Source: Anaerolineaceae bacterium (lineage in GTDB: Bacteria > Chloroflexota > Anaerolineae > Anaerolineales > Anaerolineaceae). Taken from it: a DNA stretch of 64,000 nt. The stretch's first letter is position 1, and every line of letters starts with the position of its first letter. The stretch lies in the NCBI GenBank assembly GCA_016841525.1, contig JAENYZ010000005.1, positions 147,084 to 211,083 on the forward strand. Direction: 5' to 3'. Shown piece after piece: positions 55,827-64,000 of the stretch. The position numbers and the translations under genes are program-made. The notes below the pieces were generated by a model that worked only from the letters and a program-made list of their open reading frames with translations, was not told the DNA's origin and ran no database searches.

Positions 55827-56981
55827 ATGATATTTACGCGTCAGCAATTAGAAGAGATCGAAGACCAATTTCTGGCGCCTTATGGCATCCGCAGCAAAGA
55901 CAGCAAAGGACGGTCACACCCTGAAGATGAGCCCGATTACCGAACCGTCTTTCAGAGGGACCGGGACCGAATTTTGCACACCACAGCATTCCGTCGGCTT
56001 GAATATAAGACGCAAGTTTTTATCAATTATGAAGGTGACTATTATCGCACCCGCCTGACTCACACCCTGGAAGTCGCTCAAATCGGGCGCAGTGTTGCCC
56101 GTGCACTTGGTGCGAATGAAGACCTTGTTGAAACCATCTGTCTGGCGCATGACCTGGGGCACCCACCTTTTGGGCATTCAGGCGAACGCGAATTAGCAAG
56201 GATGATGGTCGATTTTGGTGGCTTTAACCACAATCAACATTCCTATCGCATCGTGACCGAGCTTGAAAAACGATACCCTGAATTTGATGGACTCAACCTC
56301 ACTTATGAAGTGCTGGAAGGGATGATCAAGCACGAGACAGAATATGATGTCTCTGATGCATCGGAATATGACCCAAACCTGCGGGGGCATCTTGAAGCGC
56401 AGATTGCCAACGCTGCGGACGAATTAGCTTACACAGCCCATGACCTTGATGATGGACTCCGTTCAGGGATGATCACCCCAGATGACCTGGCTGGCATCTC
56501 CTTATGGGAGGTTATCAATGAGAGCGTTGGACGGCGTCGATCAGACCCGTTGGATGACCTATCCCGCCACCGGTTGATCAGAAGGCTGATCAATATCGAA
56601 ATCACAGACCTGACCCAATCTATCGACAGGATGATCCGCAGAAGCGGTGTGCGAAATGTGGAAGAATTACAAAAGCTGCCGTATAACGTGGTCGGTTTCA
56701 GTGAGGACATGCACCGGCGAAACCGTGAATTGAAGGATTTTCTTTACAACAATCTTTACAACCATTATCGCGTTGTAAGAATGGCGGTTAAGGCCGAACG
56801 CGTGGTTGAAAGCCTGTTCAAAGCCTTCATTGAAGAACCCACCATTTTGCCGGACGCATTTCAAAGAATGATTGATGACAAGGGACTGGAACAAACCATT
56901 TGTTATTACATCGCTGGCATGACCGATCGTTATGCCATTGACGAGTATCAAAAATTGTTTGACCCGGCTGTTCTGCCGTAA
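55827..56981 (+). CDS. dgt: dGTPase-like HD-domain triphosphohydrolase
   Basis: 384 residues. HD superfamily metal residues are clear: His79 in TRLTHTLEVAQ and His108-Asp109 in AHDLGHPPFGHSGE; the later AYTAHDLDDGLRSG supplies another Asp. FRRLEYKTQVF upstream is typical of the dGTPase family, which removes triphosphate from dGTP or other dNTPs. Length fits the shorter, type 2 bacterial proteins. GGAG lies 9 bases before the ATG. greA follows after 41 bases. Confidence 0.92.
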   Translation: MIFTRQQLEEIEDQFLAPYGIRSKDSKGRSHPEDEPDYRTVFQRDRDRILHTTAFRRLEYKTQVFINYEGDYYRTRLTHTLEVAQIGRSVARALGANEDLVETICLAHDLGHPPFGHSGERELARMMVDFGGFNHNQHSYRIVTELEKRYPEFDGLNLTYEVLEGMIKHETEYDVSDASEYDPNLRGHLEAQIANAADELAYTAHDLDDGLRSGMITPDDLAGISLWEVINESVGRRRSDPLDDLSRHRLIRRLINIEITDLTQSIDRMIRRSGVRNVEELQKLPYNVVGFSEDMHRRNRELKDFLYNNLYNHYRVVRMAVKAERVVESLFKAFIEEPTILPDAFQRMIDDKGLEQTICYYIAGMTDRYAIDEYQKLFDPAVLP

Positions 56982-57022
56982 ACTCAAAGAAGAAAAAAGA
57001 AATTTAACACAAAGGACAACAT

Positions 57023-57490
57023 ATGAATGACATTCATTATTTAACACCTGAAGGAAAACAAAAACTTGAACAAGAATTGGCTGAATTAACCACAAACGGG
57101 CGCAATGAACTTGCTGTCCGATTAAAACATGCCATCTCCATGGGCGATCTTTCCGAGAATGCCGATTATCACAAAGCCAAAGAAGACCAGGGCTTTCTTG
57201 AAGGTCGTATTCAGGAGATTCAAAACACACTTAAAAACGCCGAGGTGATTGAATCGCAAGATTCATACAGTGAGGTCTCTCTGGGTGCGACAATCACCAT
57301 CCAGGAAGAAGGCTACCCACCGGAGACATATCACCTAGTTGGCATTAAAGAAGCCAACCCAAGAGAGGGGAAAATTTCACACGAATCACCTATCGGAAAA
57401 GCTTTATTAGGACACAAAGTGGGTGAAGTGGTCAAGGTTAACTTGCCTAATAATAATTCCACAGAATTTAAGATTTTAGCAATTGAGTAA
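57023..57490 (+). CDS. greA: Transcription elongation factor GreA
   Basis: 155 residues, normal size. N-terminal antiparallel coiled coil (residues 8-75) with the acidic tip in MGDLSENADYHKAKEDQ, then the FKBP-like C-terminal domain (SPIGKALLGHKVGEVVKV). It stimulates transcript cleavage by backtracked RNA polymerase. AAAGGA precedes the ATG. Confidence 0.96.
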   Translation: MNDIHYLTPEGKQKLEQELAELTTNGRNELAVRLKHAISMGDLSENADYHKAKEDQGFLEGRIQEIQNTLKNAEVIESQDSYSEVSLGATITIQEEGYPPETYHLVGIKEANPREGKISHESPIGKALLGHKVGEVVKVNLPNNNSTEFKILAIE

Positions 57491-57500
57491 TTGATCTTAT

Positions 57501-57540
57501 AAATAAAAAGAGGATATCATTTTTGACATCCTCTACTTAT
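57501..57540 (+). terminator. Probable intrinsic terminator of greA
   Basis: AGAGGAT-A-TCA ... TGA-C-ATCCTCT stem (57509-57534) with one internal mismatch, flanked by AAATAA and TTATTT that can extend it; moderate T content follows. Confidence 0.65.
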
Positions 57541-57561
57541 TTAATGTGGGGGAATTACATA

Positions 57562-57677
57562 TTCCGGAGCGCGGACTTCAGTCCGCATATTTTGATACGA
57601 TCATCTATTTTTTTATTATGCAATCAATAAACTTAGATAATCGTATAAAAGCGGGTTGAAACCCGCAATCCGAAAGA
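57562..57677. repeat. Inverted pair of REP-like palindromes
   Basis: Two short palindromes, GCGGACTTCAGTCCGC (57571-57586) and GCGGGTTGAAACCCGC (57651-57666), sit in inverted orientation inside a longer imperfect inverted repeat. The inner arms ATACGATCATCTA (57595-57607) and TAGATAATCGTAT (57634-57646) match at 12 of 13 bases. The whole unit could fold as one long cruciform. It resembles REP doublets mobilised by RAYT transposases, none of which is encoded here. The remaining bases to 57790 are AT-rich and hold no supported gene. Confidence 0.7.
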
Positions 57678-57793
57678 TTAATGTTTTCGAGGATAGACAA
57701 ATATTCATTTATCTGATTTTAGTTGGATTAATCCTCACAGTTCTCAGAAAAAGAAAAAAATTTACACTGCGGAATTTTTATAATTCTCCATTT

Positions 57794-57826
57794 AAAAAAA
57801 AAGAGGTTGCCTCATTGACAACCTCT
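57794..57826 (-). terminator. Intrinsic terminator of the 57862-58920 gene
   Basis: Minus strand stem AGAGGTTG/CAACCTCT (57802-57826) with a 9-base loop, followed by eight or nine T. A textbook terminator about 36 bases after the stop. Confidence 0.88.
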
Positions 57827-57861
57827 CAATTTCTTTCTTTATTCAAAGCATAAGAATTTTT

Positions 57862-58920
57862 TTACTTCGGCCAGATTGCCAGCTCTAGGGTCAGACGTTG
57901 GAAATAGCTGTAATCAGGGGCAGCACCCTCACCGTATTCCATGTCAATCACGCGTGCTTCAAGCTGCAAAGTTGCTGTCTCAAGCAGAACTTGCTTGCCG
58001 GGTTCAGCGAGGACGGGTTCACCCTTTGATTCAAGTCGCATGCGAATTTTATCCTCATCATAGGCATGAGCACTCATAATGACCTTCGTCACAGTTTGGA
58101 TATCATTTTTATCAAACAACCAGACCTCAAAAGCAGTCACCCGTTTGGGATCGCCCACGCCAACAGTTTCTGAAATACCGACGCCGCACTCACCAAGAAA
58201 TTCACCTGTTGGTGCATCAATGCTAAAAGAATCATCATACAGATCGTCCCCTATCATGTATGTGGTCATAAATTGCGCGACTGGCATTGTCTGTTCATCC
58301 GGAACTGACGGGCTCACATTGGCTTGGCTTACAAATCGTTGTTCTTCTCTTTCATAGCCAAAATCACTCTCTGACCGTCCCTTCGTACCCAGAATTTCTC
58401 TCTGAACACCTTCCCTCGAACGATCACGCAGGATGAAGAAATAAATCACAGCTGCAGCGACAACCAGTAAAACCAGGCAAAGACCCCCAAGTAAAAACCA
58501 GTTTGGACCGCCGCCCTCATCCTCTTCTTCTTCAATTTCTGTTATTTCAGTCATTTCTAAAGTGGGTGTAATCGGGGATGATTCTGCGCCGACAATTGCT
58601 GCGAAACTTGTAATCTGCTGCGGATTCAAGTAACGCGGGTCATTCCTAACAGCAGCTAAAGTTTCTTCCGCAGTCTCCGCCAATTCCAACCAGGCTTTGG
58701 TTGCGATCGATCCGTCACCAATCGTCGTTGACGTATAAATTGACATCCTCAAGTAATCTTCACGAAGATCCTGGCGCAGGTGATAAGGTGCAAGATCTGT
58801 CCATTGGACCGGCCAAATTCCCCATCCGATGACCAAGCCTAAAATCAAGCCCAAAATAACCCCTACGGGTATTGAGATCCGGTAATCCTTAAGGTAGGAC
58901 ATTATTTTTTCTGAGTCCAT
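57862..58920 (-). CDS. Conserved-looking membrane protein of unknown function
   Basis: 352 residues; no family recognised. A first membrane helix (SIPVGVILGLILGLVIGWGIW, about 15-38), then a helical region with RLSIYTS/AWLELAETAEETLAAV-type repeats, an acidic linker (EITEIEEEEDEGGG), a second helix (about 138-164), and a soluble domain of about 190 residues ending in strands (LLETATLQLEARVIDMEYG). The soluble part contains FEVWLFDKNDIQTVTKVIMS, perhaps a beta-sandwich. Both ends may face the cytoplasm. The start at 58920 is chosen for AGGAG at 6-base spacing; ATG 58923 is also possible. It is transcribed alone between a promoter and a strong terminator. Confidence 0.85.
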   Translation of the reverse strand: MDSEKIMSYLKDYRISIPVGVILGLILGLVIGWGIWPVQWTDLAPYHLRQDLREDYLRMSIYTSTTIGDGSIATKAWLELAETAEETLAAVRNDPRYLNPQQITSFAAIVGAESSPITPTLEMTEITEIEEEEDEGGGPNWFLLGGLCLVLLVVAAAVIYFFILRDRSREGVQREILGTKGRSESDFGYEREEQRFVSQANVSPSVPDEQTMPVAQFMTTYMIGDDLYDDSFSIDAPTGEFLGECGVGISETVGVGDPKRVTAFEVWLFDKNDIQTVTKVIMSAHAYDEDKIRMRLESKGEPVLAEPGKQVLLETATLQLEARVIDMEYGEGAAPDYSYFQRLTLELAIWPK

Positions 58921-58964
58921 CATCAACTCCTATCTTGGCTGTCTGAAATAATCGCTTTGTGACT

Positions 58965-58993
58965 ATTGTAGAATAAATGCTTGCTTTCCGCAA
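58965..58993 (-). promoter_or_regulatory. Candidate sigma-70 promoter for the 57862-58920 gene
   Basis: TTGCGG (58988-58993), 17-base spacer, TACAAT (58965-58970) on the minus strand, about 45 bases before the start codon. Confidence 0.55.
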
Positions 58994-59030
58994 TTATAAT
59001 TCATGATACTCAGAAAATTGATTGCAACCT

Positions 59031-61352
59031 TTATGCCATTTCGGATTCTTTCAAAACCTTTTCCTGCAGGAATGTTTTTTTACAATCCATACAATGCACA
59101 TCACGTCTGTTGGCTATTACCAAGGTGCCGCCGCAATTAGGACAGGGAGTCGGAACGGGTTGTTTCCAGGATGTAAAATCACAATCCGGGTACCGTGAAC
59201 AACCGTAGAAGGTACGACCCTTACGGGTCTTTCGCCTAACAACCTCACCTTCGCCACATTCAGGGCAAGTCATCCCAATTTTTTCGAGATAAGGCTCTGT
59301 GTATCGGCATTTAGGAAAATTGCTGCAGCTGATAAACTTTCCATAACGTCCCCAACGAATGATCAAATCATGATCGCATTTAGGACATTGGCGGCCAACT
59401 TTCTGCAATTCGGCTTTCTTCTCGGGCATTTCCTCTTCAGCATGTGCAAGTCGCTCAGAAAAGGGGCCGTAAAATTCACGGACAATCTCCACCCAATCTG
59501 CTTCACCAGACGCAATCAGGTCAAGATCATCTTCCAGGTGGGATGTGAAATTAATGTCAACAATGCTGGGGAAATACTCCACAACAAGGTCATTAACCAG
59601 GAAACCTGTTTCCGTTGGCTCAAGCCGCTTATTTTCACGAACAACATAGCCGCGATTTTGAATGGTAGATAATATCGCCGCATAAGTTGAAGGGCGACCA
59701 ATGCCATTTTCTTCAAGTGCCTGAACCAGTGATGCCTCGGTGTAACGGGGCGGCGGCTGCGTAAAATGCTGATCCGGGTAAAGTTCTTCTAAGTTCTGCT
59801 TTTGTTTTTCCTTTATTTCACCGATCGGGATGGTGTCGCTATCAGCTTCATCTTCTTCCGTCTGGTCCTCATCCCGCCCTTCCTCATAAACGACCAGGAA
59901 ACCGGGAAACTCAAGTTGACTGCCAGAAGCGCGTAACAGGTACTCGTTTTCCGCACCTTCACCAATGATTTCAACAGACAGCGTTTTATAAACCGCAGGA
60001 TTCATCTGTGAGGCAACAAATCTTTGCCAGATCAAGCGATATAAGCGGAATTGATCCCGCGACAAATATTTTTTAATGGCTTTTGGCTTCCGCATCACAG
60101 AAGTTGGACGGATAGCCTCATGGGCTTCCTGGGCAGATTGGGTTCTTGTTTTATATTTTGGAGGAACTTTAGGCAAATATTCCTTGCCGTATTTATCTTT
60201 GATGTAATTTCTAACTTCGTTCGATGCGACATCAGAAATATTCGTGGAGTCTGTTCGCATGTAGGTGATCAAACCGGTGGTACCCTGACCATCCAGTTCA
60301 ATACCTTCATATAATTGTTGGGCGACAGACATCGTCTTCTTCGCCGTGAAACCCAATTTTCGTGAGGCATCCTGCTGCAAGGTGCTGGTAATAAATGGTG
60401 CGGATGAATTTCGCCGGCGTTTACCGTGTTTAATCGAGTCCACAATGTAGACTGATTCACGCATGTCATCAAGGATCTTGTTGACTACGTCTTCACTTCC
60501 CAGTTCAGGGTCATCGCCGTTAATCTTTGCTAATTTTGCACGATATGTTGTTTTACCGCCTTCTGGCAGAAAATCAGCATCGATTGACCAGTATTCATCA
60601 GGAATAAAAGCATCAATTTCGCGCTCCCGCTCTACAACCAATCTAAGCGCAACTGATTGCACACGCCCCGCTGAAAGACGGCTTCGAACCTTTTTCCAGA
60701 GAATCGGGCTTATGCCGTATCCCACCAATCGGTCAAGGATCCGGCGCGCTTGCTGCGCATCCACCAAATCCATATCAATGGTTCGGGGATGTGCAAAGGC
60801 ATGGGCAACAGCATCTTCTGTAATCTCATGAAAAACCACACGATTGGTGCGATCTTCTTCAATTTCAGCCGCTTCCATCAGGTGCCAGGCAATCGCTTCA
60901 CCTTCACGGTCCGGGTCTGTTGCCAAATAAACCGCTTCTGCCTTCTCGGAAAGCTTTTTCAGCTCTTTCACCACATCACGCTTCTCATTCGGTACTCGAT
61001 AACGCGGTTCAAAATCATTTTCCACATCAACAGAAAGTTTTGATCGCAATAGATCGCGCACATGACCCACAGATGCCCGCACAGTATAACCTTTGCCTAA
61101 AAATCGTCCAACGGTTTTGGCTTTTGCAGGTGATTCAACAATCACCAATTTTCCTTTGCGTTTAATTTCTTTTTTACGAGAAATTTCAGGCTTTGGGATC
61201 CCTTCATGCGCATCTGTTCGCCCCATACGATATACTTTTGTACCACAGACCGAGCATGTGCCCTTTGTAACAGGGGCACCGGCAGCGTTATAGGCTGCCA
61301 CTGGATCTTTAATTTCTCTTTTTTCTCGACATTTTACACAATATGCTTCCAA
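59031..61352 (-). CDS. topA: DNA topoisomerase I with an extra N-terminal zinc ribbon
   Basis: 773 residues, type IA topoisomerase that relaxes negative supercoils. Toprim domain from KLVIVESPAKAKTVG (about residue 68), ATDPDREGEAIAWH metal site, and active-site Tyr364 in LITYMRTDST. Three C-terminal zinc fingers follow (CPKC...CSNFPKC, CPEC...CSRYPDC, CPNC...CMDC). Unusually, the first 40 residues form another four-cysteine ribbon (Cys5, Cys8, Cys33, Cys36) ahead of the Toprim domain. It lies 12 bases after the guanylyltransferase gene in the rimM-dprA operon. Confidence 0.97.
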   Translation of the reverse strand: MEAYCVKCREKREIKDPVAAYNAAGAPVTKGTCSVCGTKVYRMGRTDAHEGIPKPEISRKKEIKRKGKLVIVESPAKAKTVGRFLGKGYTVRASVGHVRDLLRSKLSVDVENDFEPRYRVPNEKRDVVKELKKLSEKAEAVYLATDPDREGEAIAWHLMEAAEIEEDRTNRVVFHEITEDAVAHAFAHPRTIDMDLVDAQQARRILDRLVGYGISPILWKKVRSRLSAGRVQSVALRLVVEREREIDAFIPDEYWSIDADFLPEGGKTTYRAKLAKINGDDPELGSEDVVNKILDDMRESVYIVDSIKHGKRRRNSSAPFITSTLQQDASRKLGFTAKKTMSVAQQLYEGIELDGQGTTGLITYMRTDSTNISDVASNEVRNYIKDKYGKEYLPKVPPKYKTRTQSAQEAHEAIRPTSVMRKPKAIKKYLSRDQFRLYRLIWQRFVASQMNPAVYKTLSVEIIGEGAENEYLLRASGSQLEFPGFLVVYEEGRDEDQTEEDEADSDTIPIGEIKEKQKQNLEELYPDQHFTQPPPRYTEASLVQALEENGIGRPSTYAAILSTIQNRGYVVRENKRLEPTETGFLVNDLVVEYFPSIVDINFTSHLEDDLDLIASGEADWVEIVREFYGPFSERLAHAEEEMPEKKAELQKVGRQCPKCDHDLIIRWGRYGKFISCSNFPKCRYTEPYLEKIGMTCPECGEGEVVRRKTRKGRTFYGCSRYPDCDFTSWKQPVPTPCPNCGGTLVIANRRDVHCMDCKKTFLQEKVLKESEMA

Positions 61353-61364
61353 TTTAAATTACTC

Positions 61365-62456
61365 CTACAAATAATCGTCGCGACCGTCATTTTCTAATTT
61401 TCGAACGGCTTCACGCACTCGTTGAGCTTGCTTTCGGTCGCAAACGAGCAGCGCATTGCCAGAATCAACAATAATCAAATCTTCAACGCCAATCGTCACA
61501 ATTAAACGATCTGTTGAATCTTCGCAAATAAGTGTACCGTGTGTGTCAAATGTGACAGCATCCCCAGACATGTGGATATTGCCGGCATCATCACAATCCA
61601 ATGCCTCGAATATTGAATCCCAGCTCCCCACATCATGCCATCCAAGATCCACGGATGGGATCACAGCAGCTTTTCCTGCACCTTCCATAATGCCATAATC
61701 AATGGTTTCTTTCCGAATGGTCGGCCAGACTGCAGCTAACACCTCTGCACTTTCCTGAGTTGACCAGCTTTCGTTAATTTTTTCAAGTTTTTCATATAGA
61801 TCAGGCATCTGACGTTCTATCTCAGCTATTACCGTGTCAACTTCCCAGATAAACATACCAGAATTCCACACATGTTCTCCATCTGATACGAGGTTCTTTG
61901 CGGTTTGCTCATCAGGTTTTTCTTTAAACCTTTTGACTTTAAAAGTTTGCAATCCCTCATAGGTACCCAAAGGCGCTCCTTTTTGGATATAGCCATAGCC
62001 AGTTGATGGATAGCTTGGTTTGATTCCCAGGGTCACCAGGTAGGATTCCTTGCTAAGTTGATATGCGGCTTTCAGCAGCTGCCGAAGATGATCTTCATTT
62101 TTTATCAGGTGATCAGCTGTCAGGATTGCCATTGCACCTTGAGGATCTCGGTGTTTGATCTCAATTGCAGCTAAACCCACAACAGAGGCAGTGCCTCTTG
62201 GCAGAGGTTCGATCACGTAATTTTCATCGGGAATTTCCGGGCATTCTTTTTTTAACAGCGCGACCTGTTCCTCGACAGTTACGATAAGAATGCGTTCATA
62301 TGGGAAAAGCCCCTGTAAGCGATCAACTGCATGCTGAAACAAGGTACGGTCCCCAAGAAAAGATAAGGACTGCTTTGGACGGTTCCTTCGTGAAAGCGGC
62401 CATAGACGTGTGCCGCTGCCGCCAGCCATGATGACTGCATAATAATGCTCAAACAT
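61365..62456 (-). CDS. manC: Mannose-1-phosphate guanylyltransferase
   Basis: 363 residues. The nucleotidyltransferase signature GGSGTRLWPLSRRNRPKQ (residues 12-29), VIEPLPRGTA, ILTADHLI and the FKEKPD motif (with Lys and Glu contacting the sugar phosphate) identify GDP-mannose synthesis from mannose 1-phosphate and GTP. There is no C-terminal isomerase domain, so it is monofunctional. The ATG at 62456 has AAGGAGG at 6-base spacing, better than the TTG at 62462. GDP-mannose would feed the glycan genes elsewhere in the window. Confidence 0.92.
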   Translation of the reverse strand: MFEHYYAVIMAGGSGTRLWPLSRRNRPKQSLSFLGDRTLFQHAVDRLQGLFPYERILIVTVEEQVALLKKECPEIPDENYVIEPLPRGTASVVGLAAIEIKHRDPQGAMAILTADHLIKNEDHLRQLLKAAYQLSKESYLVTLGIKPSYPSTGYGYIQKGAPLGTYEGLQTFKVKRFKEKPDEQTAKNLVSDGEHVWNSGMFIWEVDTVIAEIERQMPDLYEKLEKINESWSTQESAEVLAAVWPTIRKETIDYGIMEGAGKAAVIPSVDLGWHDVGSWDSIFEALDCDDAGNIHMSGDAVTFDTHGTLICEDSTDRLIVTIGVEDLIIVDSGNALLVCDRKQAQRVREAVRKLENDGRDDYL

Positions 62457-62473
62457 CGTCAACCTCCTTATTT

Positions 62474-63568
62474 TTATGAAAACTCTCGAACCACAGCATA
62501 CCGCATCGCCCCCACATGTTGGACCAGGCCCTTCAGCTCCATCATTGTCAGCGCTGCAGATACCTTATCAACAGACAGGCTGACTTCGTTGCAAATTTCA
62601 TCGATATGCATGGGTTCAAAATTCATCACTTGCAAAATCCTGGCTTCGGTTTTATCTGCAGGTAAAACTTGGCGGGCTGTCTTGATGGATTCAAGCTCCG
62701 ATAAATTCAATACATCCAAAACGTCCTGGGGCGAAACCATCGCATAAGCCCCATTTTGAATTAATCGATTGGTTCCTCGACTGGCAGGGGAAAGCACATT
62801 ACCAGGGACGGCAAATACATCCCGACCCTGTTCAAGGGCAAAGTCAGCAGTAATTAATGCGCCGCTTCGATCACCCGCTTCAACAACAATCGTCCCCAGC
62901 GACAAACCTGAGATAATCCGGTTCCGGGGTGGGAAATTGACGCCTTCAGGTTGTGTCCCTAAAGGATAATCACTGATGACTGCGCCGTTCTCGCTAATCG
63001 CTTCTGCTAATTTTCGATGTTCTGGTGGATAAATAACATCCACGCCGCTGCCCAACACAGCAATCGTACGACCGCCAGCCTCAAGTGCATGTCGATGCGC
63101 AATGCCATCCACGCCCCTCGCCAATCCGCTCACGATGGTCAATCCATGACCCGCCAGAAAGATACTGGTATCCCGTGTAATTTGCTGTCCGTACTCACTG
63201 ACTCGCCTTGTTCCCACAATTGCAATTGCAAATTCATCTGCTGGTGTCAGGGCACCTTTAACATAAATTACAGGCGGTGACTGGTCAATTTCCTTTAACA
63301 AACGGGGGTAATCATCATCCAATAAAGTCAGAACCTTGATGTCCTTTTCAAGGATCGACTCATAGACCTTATCGAGGTCAATTTGTTTTCGCAATTTGAG
63401 AAAATTTGTGACTGCGCGACCGGGTAACCCTGCTTGCTTGAAGGATTCTCCTGGTGCATTCCAGGCGACAGACAAATCGCCAAAATAATTTTTTATTTGT
63501 TGAAATCGAACCGATCCTATTCCTCTGACAAGGTTGAAGCCGATCCAGTACTTTTTTTCATCGGACAT
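62474..63568 (-). CDS. dprA: DNA processing protein DprA
   Basis: 364 residues. N-terminal helix-hairpin-helix-like segment (residues 8-60), Rossmann-like core with VGTRRVSEYG (118-127), SGLARGVDGIAH, LGSGVDVIYPPEH and FPPRNRIISGLS, and a C-terminal winged helix. It loads RecA on incoming single-stranded DNA in transformation. The ATG overlaps the rimM stop by one base (TGATG). No other competence genes are in the window. Confidence 0.95.
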   Translation of the reverse strand: MSDEKKYWIGFNLVRGIGSVRFQQIKNYFGDLSVAWNAPGESFKQAGLPGRAVTNFLKLRKQIDLDKVYESILEKDIKVLTLLDDDYPRLLKEIDQSPPVIYVKGALTPADEFAIAIVGTRRVSEYGQQITRDTSIFLAGHGLTIVSGLARGVDGIAHRHALEAGGRTIAVLGSGVDVIYPPEHRKLAEAISENGAVISDYPLGTQPEGVNFPPRNRIISGLSLGTIVVEAGDRSGALITADFALEQGRDVFAVPGNVLSPASRGTNRLIQNGAYAMVSPQDVLDVLNLSELESIKTARQVLPADKTEARILQVMNFEPMHIDEICNEVSLSVDKVSAALTMMELKGLVQHVGAMRYAVVREFS

Positions 63569-64000
63569 CAGTCCCCCTCACCGTACCAGTTCATTTTGCC
63601 AACGACCATCTTCTCTTCAGACAAATCAATGTCTAAAATCATCTCTTCCGTCGCCGGGATCAAAGTTTCAATACCGGATTCATCTTCAACAATGTAAACA
63701 TCGTTGGCACCCGTTTCCAAAATCTCAATCAGGATTCCTAAGTAATGGCCATCCTCTTCGTACACGCCCAAACCAATTAATTCGTGAAGATAAAACTCAT
63801 CTTCAGGAAGCGGTGGGAGCTGCTCCACTGCCACATACACCAATTGATTGGTCAGAGCGGAAACAAGGGTGCGATCGTTCACGTTGTAAAACTTCAATAA
63901 TAATAGGTCGTTTTTATAACGTGTCTCTTCTATGGTATACGATTGATGCTCTTCCCCGATATAGACGACGCTCTCAGGAACCAATAATTCCAGCATGTGT
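63568..64000 (-). CDS. rimM: Ribosome maturation factor RimM (5' partial)
   Basis: The frame is open to the window edge, so the N-terminal part is missing. The visible 144 residues show the end of the N-terminal beta-barrel (YTIEETRYKNDLLLLKF), LTNQLVYVAVEQLPPLPEDEFYLHELIGLGVY and the PRC-barrel domain ending in LIPATEEMILDIDLSEEKM, a RimM pattern. It assists 16S rRNA processing and 30S assembly. An internal ATG at 63996 is not the likely start because RimM proteins are usually about 170 residues and their N-terminal GRPHGVRGE-type motif is not in view. Confidence 0.88.
   Translation of the reverse strand, partial: HMLELLVPESVVYIGEEHQSYTIEETRYKNDLLLLKFYNVNDRTLVSALTNQLVYVAVEQLPPLPEDEFYLHELIGLGVYEEDGHYLGILIEILETGANDVYIVEDESGIETLIPATEEMILDIDLSEEKMVVGKMNWYGEGD

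Noticed and set aside
57656-57853. Short plus-strand frame after greA
   Set aside because: It starts within the palindromic repeat, runs through a terminator and has no ribosome site.
1-64000. CRISPR arrays, tRNA or rRNA genes, IS elements, prophage
   Set aside because: I read for direct-repeat arrays, tRNA-like cloverleaf segments and transposase or phage proteins and found none; short elements could still be missed without a computed search.

Overview
The window looks like chromosomal DNA of a bacterium of the Chloroflexota, most probably class Anaerolineae. The grounds are taxonomic inference from gene content: a PMT-like/DUF2298 (YYY) fusion membrane protein, a mevalonate kinase next to an isopentenyl phosphate kinase, a DprA-TopA neighbourhood with a TopA carrying an extra N-terminal zinc ribbon, and an anaerobe-type catabolic gene set. 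Base composition is moderately AT-rich. I saw no rRNA or tRNA gene, CRISPR array, prophage or transposase.

Layout. 1-864: 3' end of a glycoside-hydrolase-like protein, converging on gyrA. 871-11315 (minus): gyrA, rpoC with its own strong promoter and terminator and no rpoB beside it, and a large orphan sensor kinase. 11601-27429 (minus): cmk; three giant or large membrane proteins of the GT39/YYY type; two methyltransferases, a GT4 glycosyltransferase, a flippase-like protein and lepA. From lepA to the FkbM methyltransferase the genes overlap by 4-8 bases and look like one translationally coupled envelope-glycan operon. 27665-28828 (plus): a lone sulfotransferase. 28883-29677: tlyA.

29858-52784 (minus) is the centrepiece: 21 consecutive co-oriented genes, with gaps never above about 110 bases, running from a near-consensus promoter in front of a GntR/UTRA regulator to a hairpin after uridine phosphorylase. 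In transcription order: GntR regulator; BMP-type nucleoside ABC importer (lipoprotein, ATPase, two permeases); PfkB kinase; SIS protein; BtpA/SgcQ TIM barrel; second SIS; second PfkB; third SIS; SDR; Zn-alcohol dehydrogenase; FdrA; 4Fe-4S protein; an unrecognised Cys-containing 225-residue protein; DUF1116 protein; M42 aminopeptidase-like protein; hydantoinase/dihydropyrimidinase; fumarylacetoacetate-hydrolase-family enzyme; uridine phosphorylase. My reading (inference) is import of a nucleoside-like or glycated ureide compound, kinase/SIS processing of its sugar part, and ring opening followed by FdrA/DUF1116 carbamoyl transfer for its nitrogenous part. I do not recognise this combination as a described pathway.

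53103-57490 (plus): a decaprenyl-phosphate phosphoribosyltransferase-like UbiA protein, mevalonate kinase and isopentenyl phosphate kinase (alternative mevalonate branch), then a dGTPase-like protein and greA. 57491-57861 has no gene but holds the greA terminator, an inverted pair of REP-like palindromes and a second terminator. 57862-64000 (minus): a two-segment membrane protein of unknown function, then topA, a mannose-1-phosphate guanylyltransferase, dprA and the 5'-truncated rimM, which form a tightly packed operon.
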